64,000 nucleotides of DNA from assembly GCA_016223085.1 (NCBI GenBank), contig JACRPS010000014.1, positions 137,269-201,268 of the forward strand, in the 5' to 3' direction. The position numbers and the translations under genes are program-made. A model generated the notes under the pieces. That model had not been told where the DNA came from. It saw only the letters and a program-made list of their open reading frames with translations, and searched no databases. Source of the DNA: Chloroflexota bacterium. Its GTDB lineage: Bacteria > Chloroflexota > Anaerolineae > Aggregatilineales > Phototrophicaceae. Positions within the stretch are counted from its first letter, which is position 1, and every line of letters begins with the position of its first letter. Shown here one piece after another: positions 37,028 to 46,057 of this stretch.

Positions 37028-37558
37028 TCAGGGGGCAGATTTTTCCTTCTTCAACAGTTGCATCATTTGCAGCAGCACCTGCCGCACGCTTGATTTCTGG
37101 GTGGCAACGCAGGGCATAACCGTGACATCACTGCCAGCCCTGGTGCCGCGCCGCACGTCGGAGAGTTTCGCCGCACCGTCCAGATCGGTTTTGTTGGCGA
37201 CGACTAGATACGGTACGTTGACGAAGCTGGAAAACAGGTTGATTAACTCGGCGGCATCGGGGAACGAGGGAGTGTCGGTGCTGTCCACCAGCACGATGAA
37301 ACCGTTCATCTCGCTGGACAGGATTTCCCACATAAAGTCGAACCGGGTCTGGCCGGGGGTACCGTAGAGGTACAGGGTGTCACCGTCAAGCTGCACGCGG
37401 CCATAGTCCATCGCAACGGTGGTTTCGGACTTGATCCCCTTGTCCTCGGTGGTAATCCGTTTTTCGGTTGAGACCACCGGAATATCCGAAATCGTTTTAA
37501 TAAACACCGTCTTCCCGGAGTTAAACGGGCCGGTGACCACGATTTTGTATGCGGACAC
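37028..37558 (-). CDS. Small Ras/Arf-like GTPase
   Basis: 176 residues with a GTG start and a strong AAGGAGG upstream. The P-loop is GPFNSGKT (10-17), the switch II region is LYGTPGQTRFDFMW with Gly where Ras-like proteins have Asp (DxxG), and the base-specificity motif is NKTD. This bacterial GTPase family is typically paired with roadblock proteins in polarity or signalling control, and a roadblock protein is encoded at 31746. It follows the OmpR-type regulator by 74 bases and is closed by a terminator. Confidence 0.9.
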   Translation of the reverse strand: MSAYKIVVTGPFNSGKTVFIKTISDIPVVSTEKRITTEDKGIKSETTVAMDYGRVQLDGDTLYLYGTPGQTRFDFMWEILSSEMNGFIVLVDSTDTPSFPDAAELINLFSSFVNVPYLVVANKTDLDGAAKLSDVRRGTRAGSDVTVMPCVATQKSSVRQVLLQMMQLLKKEKSAP

Positions 37559-37632
37559 GAAACCCTCCTTGAGGGGTTAGGGCGCGTAACTCAACTTCAT
37601 TGTACGTGGAAACCCCTCTCGCCGCAAGCGCG

Positions 37633-38379
37633 TTACGCCTGTTCCAGCGATCGCTTGAAGTCCATGAAGCGGTAGCCAACGCCCCGTTCCGTCAGGATGT
37701 ACTTGGGGTTGGCCGGGTCTTCTTCGATCTTCTCGCGCAGGTAATTCACGTACAGACGAACGTAATGCGCCTCGTCGCGGTATTCGTAGCCCCAGACCTT
37801 CGCCAGTAACTGGTCGTGCGGTACGGTCCAGCCGGCGTTTTCCACCAGATGATAGAGCAGGCGGTACTCAGTGGGGCGCAGCTTAATGTGCTCGCCGTTG
37901 ACGATCACCTCGCGCTGGTTGAAGTCAATGCTCAGGCGGTCGTCAATACGCAGTACAGCCTGTTCCGGCGAGGTGGATGGCATACTGGCGCGGCGCAGCA
38001 CAGCTTTAATCCGGCTGGAGAGTTCGCGTGGGCCAAACGGTTTGGTGATGTAGTCGTCCGCGCCCAGTTCAAGGCCGTATACCTTGTCGTTTTCTTCGCC
38101 CTTGGCGGTAAGCATAATCACTGGGATGTTAGAGAATTCCCGTAGCATCCGCAGGGTTTCGTAGCCATCCAGTTCGGGCATCATGATGTCGAGCAGAACG
38201 ATGTCGGGGAGTTTGGTGCGGACGGCTTCCAGGGCTTCCAGGCCAGTGTGCGCTTCAATGACCTGATGGCCTTCCAGTTCCAGATTCATTCGGATAAAGC
38301 CGATCATCCGCGGCTCATCGTCTACTACCAGTACCCGTTTTCCATCGCGCTGGCCAGTTCGCGGAAGTTTTGTTGTCAT
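37633..38379 (-). CDS. OmpR/PhoB-family response regulator
   Basis: 248 residues from the ATG at 38379. The receiver domain (about 14-125) has D20/D21, phospho-acceptor D64 in [16 protein letters not shown]91 and K113 (DDYITKPFG). A winged-helix DNA-binding domain (about 150-240) shows [18 protein letters not shown] and [18 protein letters not shown], ending RGVGYRF. It is a transcription factor controlled by phosphorylation. No histidine kinase is nearby, so its donor may be encoded elsewhere, or it may be linked functionally to the Ser/Thr kinase upstream. It lies 11 bases after the small hypothetical gene. Confidence 0.93.
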   Translation of the reverse strand: MTTKLPRTGQRDGKRVLVVDDEPRMIGFIRMNLELEGHQVIEAHTGLEALEAVRTKLPDIVLLDIMMPELDGYETLRMLREFSNIPVIMLTAKGEENDKVYGLELGADDYITKPFGPRELSSRIKAVLRRASMPSTSPEQAVLRIDDRLSIDFNQREVIVNGEHIKLRPTEYRLLYHLVENAGWTVPHDQLLAKVWGYEYRDEAHYVRLYVNYLREKIEEDPANPKYILTERGVGYRFMDFKRSLEQA

Positions 38380-38390
38380 GATTTGTGTAC

Positions 38391-38636
38391 CTAATCGTTT
38401 CTCCACAGTTGCGGGAAGTCGGCTTTGGCACTGGGGTCAGGCATCACCTGGATCAGATTGATGCGCGACCAGGGGAGCATCACAGTAGTCACGCCTTCAT
38501 CCAGCCAGTCTACTTCGCGGTCCTTGCGGTCACGCGGGTTTTTCCCCAGGATCATAATGTCGGACGGATGAGGCAGGTCTTCGACATCAACTTTTATCGG
38601 TTCGGAGTTTGCAATGTGTAGGAGTAGAGTAATCAT
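38391..38636 (-). CDS. Small hypothetical protein upstream of the response regulator
   Basis: 81 residues from the ATG at 38636, with GGGAG five bases upstream. A longer frame to 38672 has no such site. The sequence has a beta-rich start ([22 protein letters not shown]), then [45 protein letters not shown] recognise no family. The alternation of strands suggests a small beta-barrel or adaptor. It is closely spaced with the response regulator and probably co-transcribed with it. Confidence 0.65.
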   Translation of the reverse strand: MITLLLHIANSEPIKVDVEDLPHPSDIMILGKNPRDRKDREVDWLDEGVTTVMLPWSRINLIQVMPDPSAKADFPQLWRND

Positions 38637-38674
38637 GGCGTCTCCCGAAAGTTGCCGTTGATAATCTTGCAATT

Positions 38675-38680
38675 ATTATA
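38675..38680 (-). promoter_or_regulatory. TATAAT box upstream of the small hypothetical gene
   Basis: A perfect minus-strand -10 hexamer in an AT-rich stretch 39 bases before the ATG. No matching -35 is seen, so it is only a candidate start for the regulator-GTPase unit. Confidence 0.3.
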
Positions 38681-38705
38681 CACACAATGAATGGTAACGG
38701 GCACA

Positions 38706-39203
38706 TCATTTGAAATAGATATGCGCTACCAGTTTACCCAGGCGAATTTCGTCCCCGTCCCGCAGAATGCGAGGCTGGTCTGGGACAAGGCGCTGGCCGT
38801 TGAGGTGAGTGCCGTTGGCGCTGCCCATGTCCACCAGCGTTAGGGTATCCTCGTTGCGCATGATGGCAGCGTGAATCCGGGACACACCCTTGTCCAGCGC
38901 GCCATAGGGGGACAGGTCTATATCCGGTTTTTGTGGGCTGTTCATGTCCGCGCGGCCCAGGATAGTCTTTTTTGCCGGCTGGATAATGACAGGCGAGGGC
39001 ATATCCCGAATGTGCATGATAATCGAGGCATCCTGACCAAAGCGGGCCGTGCCCCAGGTGGCTTTGGCCGCCAGTTCGTTAGCAGCCTGGTCAAGCTGCT
39101 TGGTTGGCAGCACAGCGTTGCCACCCTTCAGGTTCTGGCCGCATTCTTCGCAGAAAAGCACCCCTTCCAGGTTTTTATATCCACAATGTGGGCACAGAAT
39201 CAT
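38706..39203 (-). CDS. Zinc-ribbon / FHA domain protein
   Basis: 165 residues. The N-terminal zinc ribbon has Cys4, Cys7, Cys18 and Cys21 (CPHC...CEEC). The FHA domain covers about 70-165 with the expected ILGRAD, SRIHAAIM and DMGSANGTHLNGQRL blocks; the Arg, Ser-x-x-His and Asn residues that grip phosphothreonine are present. It should bind phosphorylated partners of the Ser/Thr kinase encoded upstream. It overlaps the J-VWA gene by ATGA and is coupled to it. Confidence 0.92.
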   Translation of the reverse strand: MILCPHCGYKNLEGVLFCEECGQNLKGGNAVLPTKQLDQAANELAAKATWGTARFGQDASIIMHIRDMPSPVIIQPAKKTILGRADMNSPQKPDIDLSPYGALDKGVSRIHAAIMRNEDTLTLVDMGSANGTHLNGQRLVPDQPRILRDGDEIRLGKLVAHIYFK

Positions 39204-40699
39204 AGTGAACTATCCTCGTTCGATGGGCCAAGCAGCAGAAAGCGCGTCTGGTACTTCAGCGTTTTGCGTCCGGCGTCAGAGAGATTGCTGGTATGTGCCA
39301 CGCGGCGAGCCTCTGCCCGTGCCTGGTGCGCGAGTTCCTCTTCGCCCATCGCCAGCAGGCGGGTCGCCAGATTTTCCAGCCGACGCGTAGCCTCCTTTAC
39401 GTCGCCGCTTGCCAGCGCTTCCTGCGCGCGTTCCTGCATCCGATACAGGGTCAGCTTGCCCAGAGCGTCGAGAATAACCGGCGGGGGGTCTTCCGGCGGA
39501 GGATTCTCGTTTACTTCCAGAGAGATATCACTCAAACTTTGATACTGCTGGTTCTGGTTCACCAGGATGTCACCCTGCGCGACCAGCCGCGCCACCGAGC
39601 GGAACCCCAGCGGTAGGTTGGCCGGAAGCTGAACCTGAAGCAGCACGGCAATGCTACGGTTTGCCTGCAGGCTTCCCAGTTGCAGATAGGCTTCGTCAAC
39701 GGTGAGGGGCTGCGGATGGGGCAGCAGTTTGAAGGCCGATTCCAGCCGGACATCCGGATCGGGCGCAATCGAAAGACGCACGCGCTCCGCAAAGGCATTG
39801 GACAGATTGCGCACGTGATTGTTGAGGAACTTCACAACCGCGCTGGCAGAGTTGATGTAGGACGAGGTGCCGCCGGTGGTGGAAGCAAGCTGGTCAAGGA
39901 ACTCGTCATTCCATTCCTGGCCCAACCCCATCGCGCTGATACTGATACCCTGCTCGGCGGCCTTACGCGCCAGCTCGATACAATTGTCCTGATCGCCGAA
40001 GGTGTTGCCATCGGTCAGCAGAACCACATGATTCACCAGACGCGGGCCGAGGTAGCGGCGGTTCTGGTCAACACCGGCGGACAGCCCCTTAAAAATCTCG
40101 GTGCCGCCAGAGGCATTCATCATGCTGATTTTGGCTTTCAGAGCGTTTTTGTTGTCAACGGGCGTCGCCGGAATAATCACTTCCGCGCGGTCATTGAAGG
40201 TCACAACCGAGAGAATATCCCCTTCGGAAAGCTGGTCAATGATCTGATGCGCGGCTACTTTTACCTTGTCCAGCCGCGTGCCGTTCATCGAATTGCTGTG
40301 ATCCAGCACCAGCGTGAGGTTCAGGCGCGACTCGCGCTTGAGATTTTCCTCGCGGGCACGTGGGTCCGGCAGGATTTCCGCCAGCAGGTAAACCACCTGC
40401 GGCTCCGGCAGCGGCACGATAGCGCGCTTGCTGGGTGTGACGCGCAGGCTGAAATAATACCCTTCACCGCCGTGACGCCGCAGCGCCTGCATGTCGTAAG
40501 TGCGGCGGCGCTCGGAATCGATCAGTAGCTCGTAGGCGACTGTCACGTCCTGGAACTGAACGCCGGCGCCGGGATTATTCTGGTTCACGTCCGGGTGCAG
40601 CCGGCGGGCCACCCGCCGATAGGCCGCCTTGATCTCCTCGGTGGAAGCATCTTTCGGGACGCCCAGCGTGGTATACGGGTCGAGACTGGTCACAGCCAT
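39200..40699 (-). CDS. J-domain / von Willebrand A fusion protein
   Basis: 499 residues. Residues 1-70 are a DnaJ-type J domain with the HPD motif at 35-37 and the usual YTTLGVPKDASTEEIKAAYRR opening. Residues about 125-310 form a VWA domain with the MIDAS motif D133-x-S135-x-S137, T200 and D230 all present. The remainder is a beta-sandwich and helical region (about 320-480). The J domain should stimulate an Hsp70 such as the nearby DnaK, while the VWA binds a metal-dependent partner. The gene is coupled to the FHA gene and lies 18 bases after the PP2C gene. Both domains look functional. Confidence 0.88.
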   Translation of the reverse strand: MAVTSLDPYTTLGVPKDASTEEIKAAYRRVARRLHPDVNQNNPGAGVQFQDVTVAYELLIDSERRRTYDMQALRRHGGEGYYFSLRVTPSKRAIVPLPEPQVVYLLAEILPDPRAREENLKRESRLNLTLVLDHSNSMNGTRLDKVKVAAHQIIDQLSEGDILSVVTFNDRAEVIIPATPVDNKNALKAKISMMNASGGTEIFKGLSAGVDQNRRYLGPRLVNHVVLLTDGNTFGDQDNCIELARKAAEQGISISAMGLGQEWNDEFLDQLASTTGGTSSYINSASAVVKFLNNHVRNLSNAFAERVRLSIAPDPDVRLESAFKLLPHPQPLTVDEAYLQLGSLQANRSIAVLLQVQLPANLPLGFRSVARLVAQGDILVNQNQQYQSLSDISLEVNENPPPEDPPPVILDALGKLTLYRMQERAQEALASGDVKEATRRLENLATRLLAMGEEELAHQARAEARRVAHTSNLSDAGRKTLKYQTRFLLLGPSNEDSSL

Positions 40700-40717
40700 A
40701 ACAATAACTACTTCATA

Positions 40718-41713
40718 CTAGCCAGGAATTTGCAGGATAATTGCCGTGATATTGTCTGTGCCGCCGTGTGTGTTGGCAAGAGCAACCAGCTTGTCACAGG
40801 CTTCCTGGGGATTGTTGTGCTGCATGACGAGCGCCGCGATTTCTTCTTCGTTGACCAGATTCCATAGCCCGTCACTGCACAACATCACCCGTGATTTGGG
40901 CGGCAGACGCCGGGTGAGGGCATCCACCTCCACCGTATCGCTCTGGCCCAGGGCGCGATAGAGTACATTTTTCTGATGGTGGTTGATCGCTTCTTCCGGC
41001 GTCAGTTGGTCGAGTTCCACCAGCCGCTGCACCAGCGAATGATCGCGGGTAATCTGTTCCAGGCCATCCCTGGTAATCAGGTAAACGCGGCTGTCGCCGA
41101 CGTGGACGATATACGCCAGATCACCGACGATGGCAACGGCGGTTAAGGTTGTGCCGCCCTCCGGGACTTTGGCAATAATGTCGGTATTGGCTTTCTGGAC
41201 GGCGGAGATCATGGCTTCGGTGATCGGCATCCGGTCGGCATCATTTTCGCCGCGCAGCATGGGAAGATAGACGTTGGTCGCTATGTGGGTGGCAACCACG
41301 TGTGCGGCCATTGCCGACGCTTTCTCGCCGTCATGATGCCCGCCCATGCCGTCGGCCACAATAAAGAGGCCGAAGTCCGGTCGCTGGTCGGCGCTGCGGC
41401 TGGTGGAAAACATGGAGTAGGCCGTATCCTGGTTGGTGGTGCGCACCATGCCGACATCGGTAGACTGCCCGAATGACAGGTGTTCGTTGCTGGTCGAAAT
41501 GACCGTTTCCGGCGGTAGGGGACGTGTTGCGCCGTCGGCGACCGTAGGTGCAACCGTTTCAACCGCAGGAGGAGTGCCGGGGGAAGGCTCTGCCGTTCGC
41601 GCCGAGGGCGGCTCCATAGGGGCCGTTTCCTTCGGGCGGCTGCTGTCGGATACGGCAGGTTTATCCTGCGGCTTGGACGGGGACTGCGTAAACAGACGGC
41701 GGAACAAGTCCAT
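40718..41713 (-). CDS. PP2C-type Ser/Thr protein phosphatase
   Basis: 331 residues. A Pro-rich, probably disordered N-terminus (1-75) precedes a PP2C domain with the metal-binding motifs STDVGMVRTTNQDTAY, FGLFIVADGMGGHHDGEKAS, VHVGDSRVYLI and LCSDGLWNLVNEEEI, and a final Asp in GGTDNITAIILQ. All expected metal ligands appear present. It should reverse phosphorylation by the kinase encoded just upstream, a common pairing. It has no membrane segment, so it is cytoplasmic. Confidence 0.94.
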   Translation of the reverse strand: MDLFRRLFTQSPSKPQDKPAVSDSSRPKETAPMEPPSARTAEPSPGTPPAVETVAPTVADGATRPLPPETVISTSNEHLSFGQSTDVGMVRTTNQDTAYSMFSTSRSADQRPDFGLFIVADGMGGHHDGEKASAMAAHVVATHIATNVYLPMLRGENDADRMPITEAMISAVQKANTDIIAKVPEGGTTLTAVAIVGDLAYIVHVGDSRVYLITRDGLEQITRDHSLVQRLVELDQLTPEEAINHHQKNVLYRALGQSDTVEVDALTRRLPPKSRVMLCSDGLWNLVNEEEIAALVMQHNNPQEACDKLVALANTHGGTDNITAIILQIPG

Positions 41714-41746
41714 GATTGAGACTCCAATACCGGGTAAAAACAGGGT

Positions 41747-43672
41747 TTAGTTTACCAGAGGCAGCGCATACAGGGTTTTGTCAAACGAACCGAACAGGAT
41801 CACGTCATTAGCGATACAGGCAGTTGAAGTGATTGGGCCATTGGTCTTAAATTTCCACCGCTCCTTGCCGGTCTGCATATCCACGCAGTAGAAATATTCG
41901 TCGGTGCCGCCAAAATAAACTGCGCCCTGGTAAACAATGGGTGACGAGATGATCGGTTTTTCGATTGTGAACTTCCATTTCTCGCGGAAGGTCTGGGCGT
42001 TGATGGCATACAGTGTGCCGTCAGCAGAGCCGAAAAACAGCAGGTCGCCTTCGACCACCGGCGATGAAATCACCGGGCCGTTGGTGCGGAAACGCAGCGA
42101 GCTATAGCCGCTGCTGGCATCCAGCGCATAGACGTTGTTGTCGCTGGAGCCGATATAGCAGATACCTTCGTTCACATCTACAAACGGCGAGGAATTGACC
42201 GGACGGCGGGTGCGGTAGCTCCATTTCCGCTTGCCATCCAGGTCGAGGCCAAAAACTTCGCCGGTTTCCGCGCCGAAGATAATCACCTCATTGGTGACGT
42301 ATGGGCGGCTGCGGATGGGGTCGCCCACCTGGTATTTCCAGCGAAAACGGCCATTGGGGGCGGCGAGCGCGTACAGGTGGCCGTCATCGCTGCCGACAAA
42401 GATGTGGTCGTGAGCAACGCGCGGCGTGCAACGGATTTTGTCCTGCGTGACATAAGACCAGTTAATCCGGCCTGTCCGGTAGTCCAGCGCGTAGAAGGTG
42501 TTGTCTTCCGAGCCAAAAACAACCAGCCGGTTTGACTCGTCCACCACCGGCGAGGAGGCGATGCCGCCGTGCGAGGCGTACTTCCAGATAAATGCGCCGG
42601 TGGTGAGGTTCACGGCATAAACGTTGGTATCGTACGACCCGACAAACGCCATCTCCTTATGCGCGGTCGGGCTGGAGCGAATTTCATCCTCCGCCGTGAA
42701 CTTCCACTTCGGCTCAATCGCGCCGGTGGCGGTCATGTTGTCAAAGAAATCCGTGCCGGCCATTGCCGTGCCGCGACCAGCCTGCGGCGCAATCACAATC
42801 TGTGGCTGGAGGCGTAGTTTTTCCAGCTCCGCTTTCATCTCTTCGCAGTTCTGGAAACGGTTGGCCGGTTCAAACTGCAAGGCTTTTTCGACGACGGATA
42901 CCAGGCCGTCCGGGACTTTGGGATTGTACTGCTGGATAGGGCGTTCCGGGAAGCTGAAGGGCGGCGCCAGTCGTGGGTCCTGCCGCGTGAGGATATGATG
43001 CAGCGTCGCGCCCAGGCTGTAAATGTCGCTGAGGATTGTCACGTCGCCCTTGTACTGTTCCGGGGCGCAGTAGCCTTCCGTGCCGATCATGGTGTGTTTT
43101 TTCACGCCGCTGTCAAAAATCTTGGCGATGCCGAAGTCAATCAGCCGGATTTTGCCGAAGCTGTCAATCATGATGTTGGACGGCTTTAAATCACGAAACA
43201 CAATCGGCTTCGGCTGCGTGTGCAGATAGTTGATAACGTCACACAGGTCAATTGACCATTCGATGATTTTTTCGACCGGCAGTTCCTTCGTTTTTGCCAG
43301 CAGCGATTCCAGGTCGCTGCCGTTGATAAACTCCATCACCAGATACACGCGGTCTTTCTGGTCAAAGAAGTCAAAAATCTTGGGAATAGCCGGGTGATTC
43401 AGCGCAGCCAGGATGTTGGCTTCGCGCTGGAAGGTGCGTAAGGTGGAATTGTGGAGCGCGGGATCGCTGGTGGGGTTCAGCATCTCCTTGACAGCTACCA
43501 CCCGGCGTACATCCGGGAAGTTAAGATCGCGCGCCTGATAAACCGTACCCATGCCGCCGCCGCCCACGACACCGAGAATCTTATACCGACTTTTTAAGAC
43601 CGTGTTCGCTTGTAATGAACTATCGCTCGAACTATCGCCACCCATGCCGGCGAACTTAGTTGTGTCGGGCAT
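41747..43672 (-). CDS. Ser/Thr protein kinase with C-terminal PQQ-type beta-propeller
   Basis: 641 residues. The kinase domain (about 28-290) has the Gly-rich loop VVGGGGMGTVY, Lys62 (VAVKEM), the catalytic loop VFRDLKPSNIM with Asp161 (Phe replaces His of HRD, as in some Hanks kinases), Asp179 in IDFG, and GTEGYCAPEQY. Residues about 320-640 are seven or eight PQQ/beta-propeller blades, for example GSYDTNVYAVNLTTG. No transmembrane helix lies between kinase and propeller, so the sensor part is probably cytoplasmic. It heads the kinase-PP2C-J/VWA-FHA set behind a promoter at 43729-43757. Confidence 0.93.
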   Translation of the reverse strand: MPDTTKFAGMGGDSSSDSSLQANTVLKSRYKILGVVGGGGMGTVYQARDLNFPDVRRVVAVKEMLNPTSDPALHNSTLRTFQREANILAALNHPAIPKIFDFFDQKDRVYLVMEFINGSDLESLLAKTKELPVEKIIEWSIDLCDVINYLHTQPKPIVFRDLKPSNIMIDSFGKIRLIDFGIAKIFDSGVKKHTMIGTEGYCAPEQYKGDVTILSDIYSLGATLHHILTRQDPRLAPPFSFPERPIQQYNPKVPDGLVSVVEKALQFEPANRFQNCEEMKAELEKLRLQPQIVIAPQAGRGTAMAGTDFFDNMTATGAIEPKWKFTAEDEIRSSPTAHKEMAFVGSYDTNVYAVNLTTGAFIWKYASHGGIASSPVVDESNRLVVFGSEDNTFYALDYRTGRINWSYVTQDKIRCTPRVAHDHIFVGSDDGHLYALAAPNGRFRWKYQVGDPIRSRPYVTNEVIIFGAETGEVFGLDLDGKRKWSYRTRRPVNSSPFVDVNEGICYIGSSDNNVYALDASSGYSSLRFRTNGPVISSPVVEGDLLFFGSADGTLYAINAQTFREKWKFTIEKPIISSPIVYQGAVYFGGTDEYFYCVDMQTGKERWKFKTNGPITSTACIANDVILFGSFDKTLYALPLVN

Positions 43673-43728
43673 AATCGCGTTATTCCTATATATCCTGAGA
43701 TCACGGTGAGTGAGATGCGTCTTGAATA

Positions 43729-43757
43729 ATTATATTAAACCTGCAACAATACCGCAA
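43729..43757 (-). promoter_or_regulatory. Promoter of the kinase-phosphatase operon
   Basis: On the minus strand TTGCGG (43752-43757), a 17-base spacer and a perfect TATAAT (43729-43734) lie about 57 bases before the kinase ATG, in the gap divergent from hemW. Confidence 0.6.
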
Positions 43758-43793
43758 TTCTCCTTAAGTTGAGGAAACACCCCGGCCCAACAC

Positions 43794-44966
43794 ATGAGTG
43801 CCACATCGGTTCCCCTTTCCATTTATTTGCACATACCTTTCTGCCGCATAAAATGTACCTACTGTGCTTTTAATACTTATGTTAATCTCGAGGGGTTGAT
43901 TGAGCCATTTGTGGCGGCGCTGGCTCGGGAAATCCAGATTGTCGGTCAGGCACAGCCGGGCCAAACCGTTGGCACGGTGTACCTGGGTGGCGGCACGCCG
44001 AGTATCCTGACACCGGAGCAGATGGACGATATTCTGACCGCGATTCGGCGGAACTTTAAGCTGCTGCCGGATGCCGAAATCTCTATCGAGGCGAACCCCA
44101 GCGATCTGAACGCCGGCTATATGAAGGCGCTGCGCGAGGTGGGCATCAACCGCGTTAGCATCGGGATGCAGTCGGCCAACGCAAATGAACTGGAACTGTT
44201 CCACCGGCGGCACGACAACGATGCGACGGTGCGGGCGGTGGCCGCCGCGCGGCAGGGCGGTTTTACCAATCTCAACCTTGATCTGATCTACGGCATCCCG
44301 CATCAGACACTTGATAACTGGGACAACAGCCTGCGGCAGATGTTGCGGCTTCAGCCGGAGCATGTTTCGTTGTACGCGCTGGGGCTGGAAGACGGCACAC
44401 CGATGAAAAGATGGGTCGCTACGGGACGCCTGCCCGCGCCGGATGATGATCTGGCTGCGGACATGTACGAACTGGCGACGGACGTGCTAGGGGCTGCCGG
44501 TTATGAACAGTACGAAATCAGCAACTGGGCAAAGCCGGGTTATGCCTGCCGCCACAATTTGCAGTACTGGTACAACCTGCCGTATCCCGGTCTCGGACCG
44601 GGGGCGCATGGCTTCGCCGGTGGCGTGCGTTATTCCACCGTCCTGTCACCGCAGAGATACATTCAGGCGATGCAGACCGCCGATGACCGCTACGACTACC
44701 CGCGCACGCCGGCCACCGATCAGGCGGTCGTGGTAGACCGGCAGACGGAGATCACCGACACGCTGCTGATGGGACTGCGGCTGACGCGGGAAGGGATTCG
44801 CCGTGAGGTCTTTCGTCAGCGATTCGGCGATGATGTGCTTGACCTGTACGGCAGCCTGATCGAAAAGTACGTCGGCTATGGCCTGCTGTACGTAGACGAT
44901 GACGTCGTGCGGCTGACGCGGCAGGGGCGCTTGTTAAGCAACATGATCTTCCGCGAATTGGTTTAA
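43794..44966 (+). CDS. hemW: HemW-type radical SAM protein (heme chaperone)
   Basis: 390 residues, the usual length. The radical-SAM cluster motif is C17-x3-C21-x2-C24 in HIPFCRIKCTYCAFN. YLGGGTPSIL, IEANPSD, INRVSIGMQSAN and LDLIYGIPHQT follow, as in HemW (formerly HemN-like), and a C-terminal HemW domain is present. HemW lacks coproporphyrinogen oxidase activity and carries heme to acceptor proteins. The HIPFC motif with one following Cys pattern fits HemW rather than HemN. It is divergent from the kinase, and its ribosome-binding site is weak. Confidence 0.9.
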   Translation: MSATSVPLSIYLHIPFCRIKCTYCAFNTYVNLEGLIEPFVAALAREIQIVGQAQPGQTVGTVYLGGGTPSILTPEQMDDILTAIRRNFKLLPDAEISIEANPSDLNAGYMKALREVGINRVSIGMQSANANELELFHRRHDNDATVRAVAAARQGGFTNLNLDLIYGIPHQTLDNWDNSLRQMLRLQPEHVSLYALGLEDGTPMKRWVATGRLPAPDDDLAADMYELATDVLGAAGYEQYEISNWAKPGYACRHNLQYWYNLPYPGLGPGAHGFAGGVRYSTVLSPQRYIQAMQTADDRYDYPRTPATDQAVVVDRQTEITDTLLMGLRLTREGIRREVFRQRFGDDVLDLYGSLIEKYVGYGLLYVDDDVVRLTRQGRLLSNMIFRELV

Positions 44967-44971
44967 TGACG

Positions 44972-45007
44972 GTAGGTCACGGGGCGACCCCGCGGAGTCG
45001 CCCCTAC
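44972..45007. repeat. Palindrome between hemW and the prenyl synthase gene
   Basis: GGGGCGAC (44981-44988) pairs with GTCGCCCC (44997-45004) around an eight-base loop. Flanking GTAGG and CTAC make it a diverged copy of the palindrome at 22280, with four extra bases in the left arm. It sits between two convergent genes. Confidence 0.6.
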
Positions 45008-45019
45008 AGGATTGCCACG

Positions 45020-46033
45020 CTAATACGCGCGCCCAAACAGGTTTTCAACCAACTGCATTAATTGCCCCGCAGCTTCTCCCCGCGGCTGGGCGTTTTCCAG
45101 CGCGGCGAGGGCGCGGCGGTAAAAGAAGGTTTCCTGCTGCTGGGTGTAGTCCCGCACGCCCAGCCGGTCAAGCAGCGCGACCGCCTCGGTCACGTCTGCC
45201 GGAGTAAAAGTGTCACGCTGGTACACGCTCGCCAGTTCCGGGCTGTGGCTGAGGCCGTACAGCACCGGCAGCGACTTTTTGCGCGAGAGGATGTCGGTCG
45301 CAGCGGATTTGCCGGTCACGTTCGGATCGCCCCAGATGCCGAGGATGTCGTCCCGAATCTGGAACGCGATACCCAGATTCAGACCAAATTCGGCATAGTG
45401 AGCCGCTACCGCCATATCCTCCGAACCGACCAGGGAACCGATTTCTGCACAAGCAGCGATCAGCGCGGCAGATTTGCCGCTAATCATCGAGAGATATTCA
45501 TCCACGCTCACTGTTGGCTGGTGCTCAAAGCGCATGTCAAGGTGCTGGCCGCGTGTCAGTTCGAGCGTGGTAGCGTTAAAGATTTGCCACACGCGTAGCA
45601 GCGTAGACGGCGCGACCGAGTCCGCCAGTCCTTCCAGGGCGCAGAACGACAGCGAAAACAGAGCGTCGCCGGCGTTGATCGCGTTGGCCTCGCCCCAGAT
45701 TTTCCAGACGGTCGGGCGTTTGTGGCGGGTCGGGCTGTTGTCCTGGATGTCGTCGTGAATAAGCGAGAAATTGTGCAGCAGTTCGACAGCGGCGGCTGCT
45801 GGTAGCGCTGTATGCCACCGGCCTCCGGCGGCCTGGGCGCATAACAGCAGCAGCAGTGGGCGAATCCGCTTGCCGGTGGCCTGATGATACGGCAGGCCGT
45901 TTTCATCACTCCAGCCAAGGGCATAATGCAGCATAACGGCAAAGCCCGGCACATCCTCCGGGATACGACTGACAACCTGGCGCATGGTAGCGTCCAGTTC
46001 CGCAAAAAAGGGGCGGGCAAGTTGTGCAAACAC
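45020..46033 (-). CDS. Polyprenyl diphosphate synthase
   Basis: 337 residues with a GTG start. It is a trans-isoprenyl diphosphate synthase: GKRIRPLLLLL, the first Asp-rich motif LIHDDIQDNS (Asp94, Asp95, Asp98) and the second FQIRDDILGIWGD. It condenses IPP with allylic diphosphates to give a C15-C20 or longer product, and chain length cannot be fixed by eye. It follows the IPP isomerase gene by 24 bases, so the two form an isoprenoid operon that could feed quinone, carotenoid or undecaprenyl carrier synthesis. Confidence 0.92.
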   Translation of the reverse strand: MFAQLARPFFAELDATMRQVVSRIPEDVPGFAVMLHYALGWSDENGLPYHQATGKRIRPLLLLLCAQAAGGRWHTALPAAAAVELLHNFSLIHDDIQDNSPTRHKRPTVWKIWGEANAINAGDALFSLSFCALEGLADSVAPSTLLRVWQIFNATTLELTRGQHLDMRFEHQPTVSVDEYLSMISGKSAALIAACAEIGSLVGSEDMAVAAHYAEFGLNLGIAFQIRDDILGIWGDPNVTGKSAATDILSRKKSLPVLYGLSHSPELASVYQRDTFTPADVTEAVALLDRLGVRDYTQQQETFFYRRALAALENAQPRGEAAGQLMQLVENLFGRAY

Positions 46034-46057
46034 TGAGTTTAATCCTAATATGCGGAC

